The translations under genes were made by a program, and so were the position numbers. A stretch of DNA of 64,000 nt. It comes from Gemmatimonas sp. (GTDB taxonomy: Bacteria; Gemmatimonadota; Gemmatimonadetes; Gemmatimonadales; Gemmatimonadaceae). The notes beneath the pieces are model-generated. The model made no database searches. It saw only the letters and a list, made by a program, of their open reading frames with translations, and was not told the origin of the DNA. Below are positions 62,772 through 64,000 of the stretch, piece by piece (within the stretch, counting starts at the first letter, position 1; each line of letters opens with the position of its first letter). The stretch spans positions 1 through 64,000 of the forward strand of contig NZ_JAJTHI010000007.1 in NCBI RefSeq assembly GCF_021298855.1. Reading direction: 5' to 3'.

Positions 62772-64000
62772 TCAGCCGGAATTCCTGAGCCCCGCGGCAA
62801 TGCCGTTGATGGTGATGTGGATGCCACGTCGCACGAACGCGTCGGCCGCCCCTCCCGCCTCGGCGGTTTCCCGATGCCGCTGCAGCAGCGCGATCTGCAG
62901 GTGATTGAGCGGGTCCATGTAGGGAAAGCGGTTCGCGATCGAGCGGGCCAGCAGGGGATTGTCCGCGAGCAGCTGGTCGGTGCCCGTGATCAGGCGCAAC
63001 GCGTCCCGGGTGCGCCGCCACTCGGCCTCGATGGCGCCGAAGATGCCGCGCCGCAGCGCCTCATCACGGACCAGCTCGGCGTAGCGCGACGCCACGCGCA
63101 GGTCACTCTTGGCCAGCACCATGTCCACGTTGCTGAGCAGGGTGCGGAAAAACGGCCAGTGGCGCGCCATGCGCTGCAGCACGGCCAGGCCGTCGGCCTG
63201 CTCCTCCAGCCATTCGGTGACCGCCGTGCCCACCCCGTACCACCCCGGCAGCATGCACCGGCACTGCGCCCACGAGAACACCCACGGAATGGCGCGCAGG
63301 TCCTCGATGCGATCGCCCGGCTTCCGGCTCGCCGGCCGGCTGCCAATGTTGAGCGTCGCGATCTCGGCCAGCGGGGTACTCTCGCGGAAGTACTGCGAGA
63401 AGCCCGGTGTGTCGTACACGAGCGCGCGATAGGCGCGATAGGCCTTGGCCGACAACTGCTCCATGACCGGATGAAAGGTGGCCGCGCGATGGGCCTGGTT
63501 CTCGTGGTCGGTGAGCGTAGCCTCGATCGTGGCCGCCACCAGCAACTCGAGGTTGCGGCGCCCCACGTCGGGAGCGGCATACTTGCTCGCGATCACCTCC
63601 CCCTGCTCGGTGAGCCGGATCTGCCCGGTCACGGCCCCCGCGGGCTGCGCGAGAATGGCCTCGTAGCTGGGGCCTCCGCCACGCCCGACGCTGCCGCCGC
63701 GCCCGTGGAAGAAGCGCAGGCGGACCCCCGCGTCGGTCGCCACGCGCATGAGCTCGAGTTCGGCGCGGTACAGCTCCCAGCCGCTCGTGAGAAAACCGCC
63801 GTCCTTGTTGCTGTCGCTGTAGCCCAGCATCACTTCCTGCCGGTCCGCGCATGAGCGCACGAGCGCACGATAGGCCGGCAGCGCGAAGGCGGCCGCCATC
63901 GTGGCGCCGGCGCGCTGCAAGTCGCTGATCGTCTCGAAGAGCGGAATGATGTGCAAGCCGAGGGTGGGCACCTCACCGCCCGTGACCAATCCCGCCTCCT
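62772..64000 (-). CDS. ppc: Phosphoenolpyruvate carboxylase, C-terminal part (partial)
   Basis: About 409 C-terminal residues; the 5' part lies beyond the right edge. Landmarks: [34 protein letters not shown] (the glycine-rich active-site loop), [35 protein letters not shown]-like ([12 protein letters not shown]), [22 protein letters not shown] and the C-terminal [10 protein letters not shown], close to the usual Asn-Thr-Gly end. It carboxylates PEP to oxaloacetate with bicarbonate, replenishing the citric acid cycle. It converges with the desaturase gene across the terminator. Confidence 0.95.
   Translation of the reverse strand, partial: EAGLVTGGEVPTLGLHIIPLFETISDLQRAGATMAAAFALPAYRALVRSCADRQEVMLGYSDSNKDGGFLTSGWELYRAELELMRVATDAGVRLRFFHGRGGSVGRGGGPSYEAILAQPAGAVTGQIRLTEQGEVIASKYAAPDVGRRNLELLVAATIEATLTDHENQAHRAATFHPVMEQLSAKAYRAYRALVYDTPGFSQYFRESTPLAEIATLNIGSRPASRKPGDRIEDLRAIPWVFSWAQCRCMLPGWYGVGTAVTEWLEEQADGLAVLQRMARHWPFFRTLLSNVDMVLAKSDLRVASRYAELVRDEALRRGIFGAIEAEWRRTRDALRLITGTDQLLADNPLLARSIANRFPYMDPLNHLQIALLQRHRETAEAGGAADAFVRRGIHITINGIAAGLRNSG

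Overview
This is a G+C-rich bacterial chromosome window with short intergenic gaps, many genes overlapping by 1-4 bases (ATGA, TGATG) and frequent GTG starts. The gene set (TonB receptor with carboxypeptidase-regulatory domain, Ser/Thr kinase with an orphan C-terminal module, a large secreted BNR/sortilin-type propeller protein, creatininase-like paralogues, S9 peptidase, DUF885, the ligase-associated DNA repair cluster) suits a free-living aerobic gram-negative heterotroph and looks most like Gemmatimonadota. That assignment is inference from gene content. No tRNA, rRNA, CRISPR array, prophage or insertion sequence was seen.

Layout. 1-4.9 kb: 5' end of a TonB-dependent receptor, a Ser/Thr kinase, pirin and a DUF481 outer-membrane protein. 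4.9-6.8 kb: a Tat-exported molybdopterin sulfite dehydrogenase with its c-type cytochrome. 6.9-13.1 kb: a four-gene DNA repair cluster (MBL-fold exonuclease, ATP-dependent ligase, Lhr-like helicase, PdeM phosphoesterase), split by a palindromic repeat array. 13.1-24.9 kb: DUF808, a serine hydrolase coupled to a BNR propeller protein, a VanZ protein, an aldo/keto reductase-RidA fusion, an APC permease and a DUF885 protein. 25-31.8 kb: a small membrane peptide, a PhoD phosphatase, MoeB-rhodanese, a form IV RuBisCO-like protein, YjbQ, a class A beta-lactamase-like enzyme and an AAC(2')-I-like acetyltransferase. 32-40.3 kb: NmrA/AraC divergent pair, spermidine synthase-like protein, Dabb protein, OxyR/KatG divergent pair with a candidate operator, and tandem creatininase-like proteins. 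40.5-46.2 kb: UppS operon, small membrane proteins, a DEAD-box helicase, a SET-domain methyltransferase and a GNAT. 46.2-51.7 kb: a second molybdopterin oxidoreductase, TfoX, YaeQ, a large inverted-repeat structure, IlvE, an atypical SDR, a membrane-anchored cupin and an NAD-binding protein. 51.8-64 kb: formate-THF ligase, YigZ, an RhlE-like helicase, a sulfatase coupled to an S9 peptidase, an ABC exporter, an acyl-ACP desaturase and the 3' part of PEP carboxylase.

Functional themes are oxidative-stress defence (OxyR-KatG), DNA repair (ligase cluster), sulfur oxyanion oxidation, secreted hydrolases, and envelope lipid and precursor synthesis. The least explained parts are the RuBisCO-like protein between MoeB-rhodanese and YjbQ, the AAC(2')-like enzyme, the AKR-RidA fusion without the usual RidA arginine, the two loci of a shared palindromic TCGGA/TCCGA repeat, and several long imperfect hairpins in intergenic spacers. 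Start codons were chosen by frame, gene overlap and Shine-Dalgarno sequence; several remain ambiguous and are marked.
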